Below are positions 11,515 through 22,078 of a stretch of DNA of 64,000 bases, piece by piece (within the stretch, counting starts at the first letter, position 1; every line of letters starts with the position of its first letter). The notes under the pieces were generated by a model, which was not told the DNA's origin, did not search any database, and was given only the letters and a program-made list of their open reading frames with translations. The translations under genes were made by a program, and so were the position numbers. The stretch comes from Adiantum capillus-veneris (lineage: Eukaryota; Streptophyta; Polypodiopsida; Polypodiales; Pteridaceae): contig CM043971.1 in NCBI GenBank assembly GCA_014529385.2, positions 83,185,340 to 83,249,339 on the forward strand. The letters run 5' to 3'.

Positions 11515-12070
11515 CAGGTATAAAATTGGTATGAATGCTTGAAGATTGGTATAATGATGTTATCATAACGGTATGATTACATCCTGCCGGTATGATGTTA
11601 TCCCACTGATGATGTTATTATACTGGATAGTATAACATCATACCGGTAGGATAACATCCGGTAGCATCATACCGGTAGGATAACATTATACTAGCAACAT
11701 AACATCAAAACGGTTGGATTCTATCATACCGTTAGGGTGTAATCATACCGGTCGGATATAACCATACCAGTCGGATGCAACCATACCGGTAAGATGTAAT
11801 CATATTGGTAGGATATAATCATATCGTTAGGATGTAATCATACCGGTAGGATATAATCCTACTGGTGTCATCTACCCTTACCGAATTGATGTTATTGTCA
11901 TACTATTATATTTTTTTATTATTCGGTTTTGTGGTACCACATTCTACCCATCCCGGTATGATAGAGCCATAGTACCGGTATTGTAAAACTTATAATACCA
12001 TTTTCACTATTAGAGTTTCAGTACAGTATGGGTATTATAATCATACCGTAACGGTACTTTGTAGGTATTA
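11515..12070. repeat. Tandem repeat array with TACCGGTA palindrome core
   Basis: More than a dozen imperfect copies of a roughly 20-base unit, AT(C/A)ATACCGGTAGGAT(A/G)TA, lie between coding pieces on the minus strand. The core palindrome TACCGGTA is shared with the spacers at 8217-9150, although the units differ. Confidence 0.75.
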
Positions 12071-12072
12071 TA

Positions 12073-12919
12073 CTACAATCGGATGGAGTTAAAAGCATAC
12101 CTATGCTTGCTGTAGGGTGGCTTTTGCTTGGCCAAATTTTTCTTGGAGGCTGTCAAGCAAGCCTGTCGGTACATTGGCATCGTCAGGGAAGTGCATTTGG
12201 ATGGTGTCAAGGGCACCCTCGCAACGGTGCACATAAGCAACAGATTTGACCACAGATTCCTTAGCCTTCTGACACTTGGCTGATACATTGTCATGAGATT
12301 TTCTAACCTCAACAAGTAGTTCTTGCAAGGAAGTGGATACTTCAACACTAAATGTAGACTGAGTAGTCACAAAAAGCCCACTTCTGGCTGGTGTACTTCC
12401 GGATGGGGTGCAGAACCACTTGGGGTTCCTGTGGATACTTGGGAAGTCTCTAACTTCCATTGTTCTCTTTTCCTATCTAAGTGACCTTCATTGGTCACAT
12501 TCTTCACCACCTCAGATGCAAACTCAACCCACTTTACCGGACCTGTGCATACGGAATAAACATATCCACGTGCAAACTTGACTCCCAGTAGATAATTTGG
12601 TGGTTTGGATTGGTACACCTGCTTGTAGAGCTGGTAGAGTGCCTTGTAGTGATCCAGCCTTGCTGTTTTTATCAGCACTTTTTTCTCCTTCATCGGAAGA
12701 CACGTGAAAACTTTCATCCCAGTCGGATATGGGCACATCTGCATCTGTCAACTTCCTAACATCTTTCCCCTCAAGACTTGACCCATATTCCTTGTGAAAA
12801 TCCTCCTTTGTCGTGCAGAATGCCTTTAATGGCACCTCCACATCCTTGCGGTGAACAAAGCGGCTGATTTTGGAGGAGGCTGTAACTTCTGTCTCTGAAA
12901 AGAATAAATCCATATTCAT
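12073..12919 (-). CDS. Unknown conserved module with coiled coil (unit 2)
   Basis: Three overlapping frames, probably separated by introns or frameshifts. The first (from 12919) has VPLKAFCTTKEDFHKEYG; the second (about 12670-12490) YKALYQLYKQVYQSKPPN and VKWVEFASEVV; the third (12460-12101) a helical, coiled-coil-like stretch ending KFGQAKATLQQA. The same order of motifs recurs upstream at 14763-14277 (IPLQEKFCVTAKEF; VLQLHYRVYQKSPTN; FNWAEFAV), so the two are duplicates of one gene or two modules of one protein. I do not recognise the family. Confidence 0.45.
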
Positions 12920-13405
12920 TACTCAATGTATCCACACCTCATACTTTACTACACATACAGGTCTGCTGTACACAACATAGAGAGAGATAGAGAGAGGTGA
13001 CATACCTTCGTGGGAGAATGTCGGATCTTTATGGGGGAGACCTGTCGGGATGCATTCCTTGGGCTCTTTCTTAGGTTGCTATCCATAGCGAAGGATAAGA
13101 AGCGTGCACAGGGGGCTATAGAGTGAGTTGAGAAAGGTGCAGAAGGAGAAAGGCACAGAGATATGGAGAAGTACAGTCATGAAAACATTCGACTGAACAT
13201 TCGTCTAACGTGGGCTCCACACATGTTTTTGAATCCTCCACACGATTATTAATATTTTCTATCTTCCACACGATTATTTAATTCAAGCAAAGGTTAATTG
13301 TTGTAGCTCACATCTATGCACAAAAGCAGAAACAAAAACAGTTTTTTGATTCCCATCTAATTACAAAAATCTTCAAAAAAGGGGACTTAGTTTTAGTCTA
13401 TTCCC

Positions 13406-13702
13406 TTAAACAACACATCCCAAGTTTAAGAAAAAGGGAGATGGACAGATTAGGTGATAGGTATGCTCACATGGCATTTTGACAATTGCATTGATTTTGT
13501 GTACTTCTAGTGGCAAACCATAGCCAGTACACACATTCCTTGTTGTCCCATCGTGTACCCCTCCTATACACTCTATAAAAGTGTCCATAGATACCTTGCA
13601 TAGGGAAGTGGGGTTGAAGGAGCCTTGTATCATCCTACTTATTTTCATGAGCAGCTGCAATTGACTACTGCAAGCGTGCACTTTCGCTTCCTGCACCTCC
13701 AC
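13406..13702 (-). CDS. RING-like exon (unit 1)
   Basis: Ends with VCTGYGLPLEVHKI...VKMPCEHTYHLIC, which parallels VCNACGVKI...VLLPCSHAYHEFC at 11155-11439. Here the second Cys of the first pair is Tyr/Gly-shifted and the C-terminal ligands are missing, so this copy is probably not a working zinc finger. Upstream of it is a short helical segment (ACSSQLQLLMKISRMIQ). Confidence 0.45.
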   Translation of the reverse strand: MEVQEAKVHACSSQLQLLMKISRMIQGSFNPTSLCKVSMDTFIECIGGVHDGTTRNVCTGYGLPLEVHKINAIVKMPCEHTYHLICPSPFFLNLGCVV

Positions 13703-14076
13703 ATTAATCTACTAACCAATCAAAACAGAGACATGGTGAGTACATAGGATAGTTGTGCACATATTCAAAACATAAGGTTCAATCACAAAAACCATCAGCA
13801 CATACATGAAGACAGGTTATGTCAATATCAACAGTAGTGGGGGTGTCCTCACTGTGAGGAAACCCCAAACCATCCAGTGTCTCCTTCAGTGTCGATCTTT
13901 ACCTTTAGCTCTATTTCTCTCCTTGCATCCATACTGTTAGTGAGGCCTAAACACTGCAATTCATTCTCAACATCATGAAGCTTATGTCACATAGCAAGTA
14001 CTACAGGGCTGACCATATCATGGCTTGCTTTCAAAACCCTCATAGCTTCAAGCTTCTAACCCACATTCTTGAGCTG

Positions 14077-14763
14077 CTATTTAGCATCCTGCAGTCGATT
14101 TCTGAGATGGTCATTTGCACTCATGATGTGATTCAAATCAGAGAGCCCAAAATATGACAGGCTTGCTGTCACTTTGTGAGAGCTGTTAATAGACAGGGGT
14201 GTTGCCCTGGCAGTAGAAACAACGTTTGGAGCTACTTGTCCAGTGCAATCGTCCTTTGTTTTCGTGGAGTCCTCCTCTATTTTTTGACTTGAGGGGTGGG
14301 TATTATGCACCCTCCACATGGCCATCGTAGTATCCTTTTTCTCAAAGGTCCTGCAAATGCTGGGACAGCAAACTCAGCCCAATTGAACTGCATGATTGAG
14401 CCACTTGCAATTGCCACTAGATTGAATTGTTTTACAAAATGCTTCACAAAAGCTGAATTAATTTCCATGTTGGTGGGGGACTTCTGGTACACCCTGTAGT
14501 GCAGCTGAAGTACTTGGTCATACATGTCGCTACGAATGCTACTGCATTTGAAGCGATATTTGTTGCGATCCTTTGCCTCTCTGAATACATTGAACCACTA
14601 CAAATATGTAATCTGCTCCCACTTCACTAATTTGGGGTCGTCACCATCCATGGAGAGGCCATGGACAACATTAAACTCTTTTGCTGTTACACAAAACTTT
14701 TCCTGCAGTGGGATATTCAGCTTGGGAGCTTTCCATCGGCCTGCACACCACACAGGATTATAA
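14077..14763 (-). CDS. Unknown conserved module (unit 1)
   Basis: Minus-strand pieces: WKAPKLNIPLQEKFCVTAKEF and HGLSMDGDDPK (14745-14630), a stop near the frame WEQITYL, then FREAKDRNKYRFKCSSIRSD, VLQLHYRVYQKSPTN and MQFNWAEFAV (14590-14370). They align in order with the unit at 12919-12490. The two units are about 1.85 kb apart and strongly diverged, so the duplication is old. No catalytic motif is seen. Confidence 0.4.
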
Positions 14764-15112
14764 GATTAAAACCTTACAAAACCCCACTAGAATAGGGCTG
14801 CCAAGTAATTTCTACACAAGAAATTGCGTGGGTTCTCCTTAGCTGCAATCATCTAAGCATGCACCTTGAATGCCTAAGGCAATGCACAAGCACCTGATCA
14901 GTGTGAGAGAATTCACAACTAGATTGCAACCAGGGGCTACTACAAAAGCAAGTATATAAGCTGAATGCATAATCCTTTGTGTTGATTGTAGCATATGCTT
15001 AGCAACATAATTTTGTCATGGGTGAGAGGATTCACTAACGGATTAGTAGTCGGGGCATGCTGGAGAAATTTGTCATGCTTTGCTTGATTTACAAATTCCA
15101 AATGTGGCCCCC

Positions 15113-15379
15113 TCATTGAAGAGACAGAGAGAGAGGGAGCGTACCTAAGTCATGCTTACCCTTCCCTACATACATGTACTTTGACATTGGGGATCCTTGG
15201 GAATTAGAAGCATTCAATATTTTGCAGGGTGGAGAAGCAAAAGAACCTTTGCCCCTCGACTTCCTTCTCGGTGGAGTATTGTCAAGATTACTATCGGAGG
15301 TGGCTGGCTCTAGTGGTGAGCTATCCTCCACTTGGGCTGAGTGTTGGCCTCTGACTGTAGACCTGCTTGCAGCTTGCAA
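15113..15379 (-). CDS. Candidate basic 5' exon of the RING/phosphatase cluster
   Basis: 88 codons, rich in Ser, Pro and basic residues (TPPRRKSRGKGSFASPP), likely disordered and nuclear. Assignment to the cluster rests only on orientation and on the similar basic motif at 10752-11003. Confidence 0.25.
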   Translation of the reverse strand: MQAASRSTVRGQHSAQVEDSSPLEPATSDSNLDNTPPRRKSRGKGSFASPPCKILNASNSQGSPMSKYMYVGKGKHDLGTLPLSLSLQ

Positions 15380-15659
15380 TCACTTTCCTCCCTCTCTCTG
15401 ACCTGTGTCCCCTGTGATGTGCTTCCCTCCATGCTTCATGACTACACCACTACCTCAATGTTATGACTGAGCTTAACTGTTAGAGATTTTAAAAATATTA
15501 CGATTCATTTTTTTGAAGTCCAAGTATTACACTTTGTATAGTTCATGATGGTGGCCCACACACTTGAAAAAACATGACTGTCCTATCCATGTGTTATGCT
15601 TACAAGATGTTCTTGTTGGCATATGTTAACTAGCACAAAAAGCGCAACACGTTAACATG

Positions 15660-15928
15660 ATTTCACCTTGATACATCCACAACATAAATGTACTTCCATA
15701 ATTCCTTCAACTCCTCAATGAGAGGGCTGAGGTAGACATCAGTGCTCACCAATTTTTACTTCTTTGGTACAAGAAAAGAAAGAAGTATATTTCTCTTCTT
15801 GGTTGTCTCCCATAGTGAAATATTGTAGTTGATGACTACCATTGGCCAAGTGCTCCATGATGTATACTTGGTGCCAAAGGGATTCACATTGTTGATTGCC
15901 AACCCAAGCCTCAAAGTGCCAAGGCTCC
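15660..15928 (-). pseudogene. TNP2-type CACTA transposase fragment
   Basis: The minus frame that reads LRLGLAINNVNPFGTKYTSW, then STWPMVVINYN, and further on VYLSPLIEELKELWK matches the core of plant En/Spm TNP2 transposases (DGVNPF...W+V...NLPPW...DVYL.PLI.EL..LW). There is a stop near 15750. Only about 85 codons remain. A second, longer TNP2 relic is at 55.5-58.0 kb. Confidence 0.75.
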
Positions 15929-16065
15929 AACATAAAATATGGCTGCTAAGTCTCTATGTGCCTCCATGCAAGTGAATTGGCAAAGCTCCACCACACCTCG
16001 TGTCCTGCTGCAGTGTACTCTACACTTTCACTCGCACGCATATGCTCCGGATCGTGCCTAACAAG

Positions 16066-16077
16066 TGGTATTAGAGC
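16066..16077 (+). other. Primer binding site next to an LTR end (relic)
   Basis: TGGTATTAGAGC, a one-base variant of the initiator-Met site, two bases after ...CGTGCCTAACA (LTR-like end at 16063). The rest of this element is missing: 16078-16451 holds no recognised coding sequence, and the LTR's 5' limit cannot be set. Confidence 0.5.
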
Positions 16078-16451
16078 ATGGAGGTTCTCCCAAGATCTGA
16101 TGATGGTGCATGCATGAGCTTTGACTTGAGATATGGCTCAAATATCTAGTAGAAGGTAATTCTACACTGTGTTTATGGGGAGCTCGACACTTTATAGAGG
16201 AGGATTTTTTTGGAGCTCTGCAACAACTGGGTATTGCAAAATCAAAAGCTTACAATAGCATTGAGTTTGATCCTCAGCTTAATAGCACTACATATTCAAC
16301 AAGATAACGATGGAAATTCTTTTAAAATAGTGCTACAAAAGCAAGAGTGCTACAGAGGAAAAAATTCACAACGCTAGCAATGCTTGCTCAATAGCACTAC
16401 AAAAAAAGAGTACATCGTTGGGATTTTTTGGCTCTTCTAGTGTAGCGCTAC

Positions 16452-16732
16452 TGTTGGGACCTTGGGGAGCTATGGTGGGTGCCACCTTGGATAGTCCATG
16501 GTAGCGAGAGAGTGTAGAAGATTTAATGAGAGAAAAGAGAGAAGAGGCTCGATGCTCAGAGAGAAAAATAACGCTATTGTTGATCATTTGTAAAACAAAC
16601 CTTACCACTATATAAAGTTTTGAACATGCAAAATCCACTCAACTCCACTAAACCGATGGTCTATAGCTGTATGTCTTGAGACTTGTTCTCACGGGCTTAG
16701 ACACTATTGAACCCGGGCTTGCATATCCAACA
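16452..16732 (-). repeat. 3' LTR
   Basis: 281 bp with TG/CA ends, about 93% alike to 18137-18407 by eye. Confidence 0.85.
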
Positions 16733-16765
16733 AGCCCCCCTCAAGCCCAAACCACTGAAAGTGGA

Positions 16766-17133
16766 CTCGAGACAGACAGACCATGGTGGAGTCCAATCAC
16801 CTGAAACCATGAGTAGAAGTCCCCCCCTTGACAATAACATAGGTGTGTGTGTGTAGTTCCCTCAAACAACCATCAGTGTGAGACATACCAGAACCCAACC
16901 AAACAACAAAGGGTGGTCTTACCACTTTTATATGTGGCAGTTTCTATAACTCGAGACAGACAGACCATGGTGGAGTCCAATCACCTGAAACCATGAGTAG
17001 AAGTCTCCCCCTTGACAATAACATAGGTGTGTGTGTGTAGTTCTCTCAAACAACCATCAGTGTGAGACATACCAGAACCCAACCAAACAACAAAGGGTGG
17101 TCTTACCACTTTTATATGTGGCAGTGTCTATAA
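16766..17133. repeat. 184 bp tandem duplication
   Basis: Units 16766-16949 and 16950-17133 both start CTCGAGACAGACAGACCATG and differ at only a handful of bases. Near identity means the duplication is younger than the LTR divergence suggests, or is kept by conversion. Confidence 0.85.
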
Positions 17134-17392
17134 CCCGTACAATTTCGACATGATGACAACTTACAAGCATGACAATAACTGACAACAGATAATGTAAAAG
17201 AGGCCGTGACTGAAAAGTGTATGATGGTTTTGACAATAGACAAAAGTGACAAATATATGACACTAAATTGGCAAAAAACGACTTTGTGAAATTTTGTACT
17301 GTAAAGTGAAGCAGATGTTGATGTGTTGCATCTGCTGATATGCCGAGTGTCTGAAGCAAATAGTTGAAAGAATCTTCACTATCTTGCTTTAT

Positions 17393-17661
17393 TGATAAGT
17401 TTTGATTTTGAACTCAACCTTTTTCTTTTCTTCGACATCTCGTTTGAAAACCTTTCTACAAATTTCACAAAGATGTGTGTGCTCTGTGAGAATCTTAGTT
17501 GCTGCCAATTCCACCAACTCGTATGATCCAGGGTGTAAGCTTTTCCCTTCACTATCGCCATCATCCTTCGTATGAGCTTTTGAAGAGACCAGCATGTGTT
17601 TATTACTTTCCTGCACAACATAAGCTTTACTAATGTCATTTGTACTCATTTTTAAGTGCAT
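17393..17661 (-). pseudogene. STOP1-like C2H2 zinc-finger fragment (captured)
   Basis: An open frame of about 90 codons contains LHPGSYELVELAATKIL and HTHLCEICRKVFKRD. Plant STOP1 proteins (C2H2 regulators of the aluminium and low-pH response) have the same order: PGSYE..LE...IL..HTH.C.ICGKGFKRDANLRMHMR. Here the finger is cut after FKRD, so its two His ligands are missing, and GKG is changed to RKV. The fragment is in the sense direction of the surrounding LTR element and looks like transduplicated exon sequence. It cannot bind DNA as a finger. Confidence 0.75.
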
Positions 17662-18122
17662 TGACTGTTGTCGTCATCCTTGAGCTGCTGCTATCACCAC
17701 CAAAATAGGTAGCATTTTGAGTTTTGATACCGAGCAAATTTGCTGCCGTCTTGGAAATGACTCCTTCAAGATCCAATAAAATTGACCAATATGGCTACTA
17801 TTGAACACCAAGTGTGTGAATAGGGTCTTGATCAGAACCCAATAAGTGGCCAATTTAAAAGGTAGTGTAAAATAGAAAACAAAATGGCATGTTTTTGTAG
17901 CAAATGAACAAGCAGTGGTGGCGATGGTAAATTTTGCTTGTAACTGGCTGTAGAGCGTGTATTAGAAGGAAAGAATGCGTCGAGATGGCCAAGGTGACCA
18001 TCTTGGTGCAGGTTTTGCTTGGATTGCTTCTGCAGGTCGAGGAGCTTCCTCCTCCCTTTGCAAGCGGCTGCTCCCACGCTATATTGACTCAAGCCAAGGC
18101 TCTTCGACCGCAGGCCGTTATG

Positions 18123-18134
18123 GCTCTGATACCA
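18123..18134 (-). other. Primer binding site, initiator-Met tRNA
   Basis: Minus strand TGGTATCAGAGC, two bases from the LTR at 18137. Confidence 0.9.
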
Positions 18135-18136
18135 GC

Positions 18137-18407
18137 TGTTGGGACCTTGGGGAGCTATGGTGGGTGCCACCTTGGGTAGTCCATGGTAGCGAGAGAGTGC
18201 AGAAGGTTTAACGAGAGAAAAGAGAGAAGAGGCTCGATGCTCAGAGAGAAAAATAACAGTGTTGTTGATCATTTGTAAAACAAACCTTACAACCATATAA
18301 AGTTTTGAACATGAAAACTCCACTAAACCGATGGTCTATGGCTGCATGTCTTGAGAATTGTTCTCACGCGCTTAGACACTATTGAACCCGGGCTTGCATA
18401 CCCAACA
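18137..18407 (-). repeat. 5' LTR
   Basis: 271 bp partner of 16452-16732. Confidence 0.85.
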
Positions 18408-18517
18408 ACTATGAAGAGCAGAAGAAGAGTCACAAAGTCGTCTGTGTACACACATACACACACCCACACCCACATATTTGGAAGAGAAAGAACTCAACTT
18501 GGAGCACTAGAAAGAGC

Positions 18518-18522
<5 letters not shown>

Positions 18523-18592
<70 letters not shown>
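18523..18592. repeat. (AG)n microsatellite
   Basis: 70 bases of pure AG directly before the 5' end of the LINE. The LINE's 3' end abuts another (AG)n at 47229. Confidence 0.95.
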
Positions 18593-18595
<3 letters not shown>

Positions 18596-18771
18596 TTACT
18601 ACTGCTTGTCATGTGCGTTCCTTACGATTGGCTCTACTCACGATTGGCTGTACATACAAGTTTTTTTTCTTTTTAAAGGTAGGTGTTACCTGCTGCTTTT
18701 CAATTAGACCCTCGAGCTGTTGCTTCACACGTAGTTTTAGGTGATTTCTTATACAGTTCAATTCTGAGTTG

Positions 18772-18891
18772 ATGGGCTCTTTGCTTAAGGATGCCCTCAC
18801 CCCTGATCCTCAAATCACTAGTGAATGTCGAGTTACCTTGTCTCCCAAGATTGTTTGGCCATAGCTATCCATCTTTCAAGAGAGAGGATTG
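18772..18891 (+). pseudogene. LINE ORF1, first part
   Basis: ATG at 18772 begins MGSLLKDALTPDPQ and reads 40 codons to the copia target site GATTG, with one TAG near 18870. The frame continues without shift at 32292. This part leads into the DUF4283 RNA-binding region. Confidence 0.65.
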
Positions 18892-19678
18892 TGTTAGGAA
18901 ATAAGACTTAGCTAAATGGATAATTGAGTAGATTACTTAATGGAGAGAGATAGATTTCACACACAAGAGATTATAGAGTAGAGAGAGAGAGAGAGATAGA
19001 GAGACAGAGAGAGAGAGAGAGAGTACACACGATATACATGGTTCACCCAATGTGGGCTACATCCACGGGAAAGCAGCCACTCAATGGCTTTAGTACTTCT
19101 AAACAAGAAGTAGTTTACAAAGGGATTATACCCTTAATGGAGCTCCCACCTTGCTTCACTCTCACCACCTCACCCTCACCTTGTTGCATCAACTTCACAC
19201 ACTATGAAATGTGTGTAGAAATGGCCTCCTTTTATAGGCCAAAAGGGCTGCCCTCTCTCATGAGAGGCAGCCATGTGTAGCCGCCCTTGTGTAGATAAGT
19301 CCAAATCGGACCCTTCAATCCGCCCATGTGTGGCCGCCCTTGAGAAGACAAGTCCGCTTTTCAATTCGCCACCGGCCATTGACTTCCGACCATTGGCCAC
19401 CGGCCAACCGACGGTTGTTTTCCGACCACTTTCCGGCCGCCGTCCGGCCATAATATTCTGGCGAAAAGGAATATTTCGGCGAGCAAAAAGAAAAAAGTCT
19501 CGCGGGCTTCCGCCCTCGAGGCCCCTAAAGTTGTCCTTGATTTTTGGCCGTGAAAATTTTGGTGTCCAGCGAGTGATTTTCCTTTAGGCACGATGGCTTC
19601 TCCTCATAATTGGGGCCTTACAAATGTGCGCTTTTACCATAGAAAATTACAAGGGTAAATCAGGCTCCATACTTAACA
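18892..19678 (-). repeat. Copia 3' LTR
   Basis: 787 bp. It differs from 31532-32286 by scattered substitutions and a longer GA-rich stretch near 18980-19020. Polypurine tract on the minus strand just inside (19679-19696, CCAAGTGGGAGAT). Confidence 0.9.
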
Positions 19679-19783
19679 ATCTCCCACTTGGAGACTGATC
19701 TCCAAACCAAACATGTGACTGCTTTCCATTCTGGCTTCTTATCCTTGAATGTCGATTGAATATGAGCAAAAGCTCAACTTCTC

Positions 19784-20310
19784 CTAGTTGACCACCTTTG
19801 TAAACATGTCTGCAGGATTTTCACTTGTATGCACCTTTCCTAGCTTTAGCTGTCCCTCTTCCAAAAGAGTGCGTATGAAGTGATATCTCACCTCAATGTT
19901 CTTTTTCCTTGAATGAAAGGCTGAGTTCTTCACAAGATGGATAGCGCTTTGGCTATCACTGTACAAGACACAATTGTCTTGTTTAAATCCAAGCTCTTCT
20001 AAGAATCTGTGAAGCCACAGAATTTCTTTGCTTGCCTCTGTCATTGCTACATACTCTGCTTCCGTGGTAGAAAGTGAGACCACTTTTTGCAACTTTGAAG
20101 CCCAACTTACTGCTGTGCCTCCAACCATGAACACATAGCCAGTAGTGCTCCTTCGAGTATATTTGCATCAGCATACCCTTCTAGAAAAATATCAGTTCCT
20201 CCAAAATACAAAGCATTTGTTTTTGTCCCTTTTAGATACCTAAGTATCCACTTCACAGATTGCCAATGCTCTTTACCTGGGTTGTCCATGAACCTACTCA
20301 CAACTCCCAC
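19784..20310 (-). pseudogene. Copia RNase H and end of polyprotein
   Basis: Minus frame: WILRYLKGTKTNALYFGG (20270-20210) and, after a frame change near 20150, [30 protein letters not shown] and [16 protein letters not shown]. These are the standard copia RNase H landmarks (Y-x-GT, TEAEY, SDSQSA, HI+.RYH). RNase H removes the RNA template during reverse transcription. It ends next to the polypurine tract and 3' LTR. Confidence 0.85.
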
Positions 20311-20334
20311 TGCATGTGCAATGTCTGGCCTTGT

Positions 20335-20818
20335 TTAGACCATAGCATACATTAGAGAACCTACCGCTGCAGCATATGGAACTTTAGACATATAGGCTAT
20401 CTCCTCTTGTGTCTTTGGACACATATCCTTTGTTAGTTCAAAGTGACTAGCCAAAGGTGTAGAAATTACTAGTTTTGCATGTTGCATTGCAAACCTTTCT
20501 AGTACCTTCTTGATGTAATCTTCTTGAGATAGCTTTATTGTCTTCTTCGTCCTGTCCCTTGATATTTTCATACCAAGTATCCTCTTTGCACCACCTAAAT
20601 CTTTCATTGAAAAAGATTTAGACAGCGGATGATGAATTTCCCATTTCCAAATTCTTCGTGTAGACACAGTGATCCGAGTTGCATCTTGTGAATCCATGAT
20701 CCAACATCCATCGATCAAACTTCAAGTACCATTGTCTTCATGCTTGCTTTAAACCACACAAGCTCTTCTTTAATCTGCAAACCATTTTCTCCTTACCTTT
20801 TACTTCATACCCCTTTGG
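20335..20818 (-). pseudogene. Copia reverse transcriptase, C-terminal half
   Basis: From the hAT insertion point the minus frame reads QPKGYEVKGKEKMVCRLKKS then LCGLKQA and a TGA, continues DHGFTRCNSDHCVYTKNLEM, and after a junction near 20640 LSKSFSMKDLGGAKRILGMK and YMSKVPYAAAVGSLMYAMV. In intact copia elements about 25 residues containing the catalytic YVDD lie between VYTKN and LSKSFSMKDL; here they are absent, so the enzyme is dead independently of the hAT insertion. Confidence 0.85.
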
Positions 20819-20826
20819 TTGAAGCA
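20819..20826. other. hAT target site duplication, left copy
   Basis: TTGAAGCA, identical to 28521-28528. Eight bases is the hAT family size. Confidence 0.9.
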
Positions 20827-20843
20827 CTAAGTTGCATTATTCG
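20827..20843 (+). repeat. hAT left terminal inverted repeat
   Basis: CTAAGTTGCATTATTCG; pairs with the reverse complement of 28506-28520 (CTGCGTTGCATTTAT). Confidence 0.75.
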
Positions 20844-20954
20844 TTATTCGAGAGACGTATAATACACGAATAATGGGCGTATTATTTGTTTATCTAAATT
20901 ATACGGCCGTATTATACGATGCCACATCAGCATAAACGGCTAATCGTATAACTT

Positions 20955-22070
20955 CTTGATTTTTCGATCGAATTTTTTTTCGTACGAAATTATTTTCGAT
21001 AAAAAATTATAACGATCGAATATGTTAGTATATATAGAAGCACGCGACATGCCTTATACCAGCTTTCACAGTCAGTGTTGTCCATGTGAGTACTCTCACC
21101 AAACGATAAAAAAAAGTAATTTGTAAAAAAATAAAATAATTTGAGTTTAATAAAAATTAAAATTCAATAGAATTTTAAGTTTTGTGATTTAAATATATGA
21201 ATTTGTTTTGAAAAACTTAGTAAATAGTTGAAAGTTTGTATTTTGTGAAGAGTTTAATCTCTCACCTGATACAAACTGTAATTATAAGAATCACTTGTCA
21301 ATGTGTTCAATTAATTGACACTTGAAAGTGACTAATAAAAAAAAGGTAAGATATTATCGTTGTGTGTAGAGTGTACTCTCACATGAGATAATTAGTTTAA
21401 AAATATAATTACATAAAAATTAATTTTATGTAATTTAAAGTTTGATTTTGATGTGTAGAGATTTTCTCTCACTTCAAAATGAATATAATGAAACAAAGTT
21501 ATATTTTTACGTTTTGTGTAGAGCTATTCACACTGCTATGCTCTCACTAGAGTAAAAATTTAGGAAAAACATGTCCAAAAATATTGATATTCTCTTATCT
21601 TTATTTGGACTGCAAAATCTATTGTACTGTGTGAGAGCATACACATGCTCACATTGTAGATAGATAATCGCTTAAAAAACTATGGTAAAGTGTAAGAACT
21701 TTTTGTTCGCACTTTACATAGATACGATAATTATCAAGTATTGTAAGTGATTATCGTTTTGACATTTAAAAATGTCACTTATAGCTCTTGTATGTATAGC
21801 AATTTATAATGATAATCATTTTAATACTTGATTTAATTGTAATTATTGATTATCGTAATGTGTTAAAGCTACAAGCTTGCACTTTAGATAAATCGATGCA
21901 ATTTATATGTAATCCAATGGTATTGTTTTTTATTATTGTATTTTTGTTCAATCATTGTTTTTAATTATTTTAATTTTGTTCAATCATTGTTAGTTAAATT
22001 CGTTTAATGTTTCAATTGATTTTGATTATGAAAATGATCATTGACTTTGTTTTAACTAGCAAATTACTTT
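20955..22070. other. hAT left non-coding flank with recurrent hairpin-like motifs
   Basis: TTCGATCGAA (20963) and ACGATCGAA (21012) are followed by repeated GTGTAGAG...CTCTCAC arrangements (21250, 21362, 21455, 21520, 21630). Their spacing is irregular. Such subterminal repeats commonly bind hAT transposases; here that is inference. The stretch probably also contains the transposase promoter, though no clear TATA can be chosen in the AT-rich background. Confidence 0.45.
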
Positions 22071-22078
22071 TGTGCATC

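Larger units (their letters stand above)
16452..18407 (-). mobile_element. Short LTR retrotransposon carrying a STOP1-like fragment
   Basis: LTRs at 16452-16732 and 18137-18407 (TGTTGGGACC...CCAACA). Primer site GCTCTGATACCA at 18123-18134 (minus: TGGTATCAGAGC) sits two bases inside the right LTR and a G-rich polypurine tract (minus strand, 16733-16745) inside the left, so the element reads on the minus strand. The 1.4 kb interior has no gag or pol; it contains a host zinc-finger fragment and a 184 bp tandem duplication. Flanks GCTAC and ACTAT do not form a clear target duplication, which may reflect mutation or recombination. Confidence 0.8.

Noticed and set aside
16447-18412. Target duplication of the STOP1-carrying element
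   Set aside because: GCTAC and ACTAT share only CTA; not reliable.
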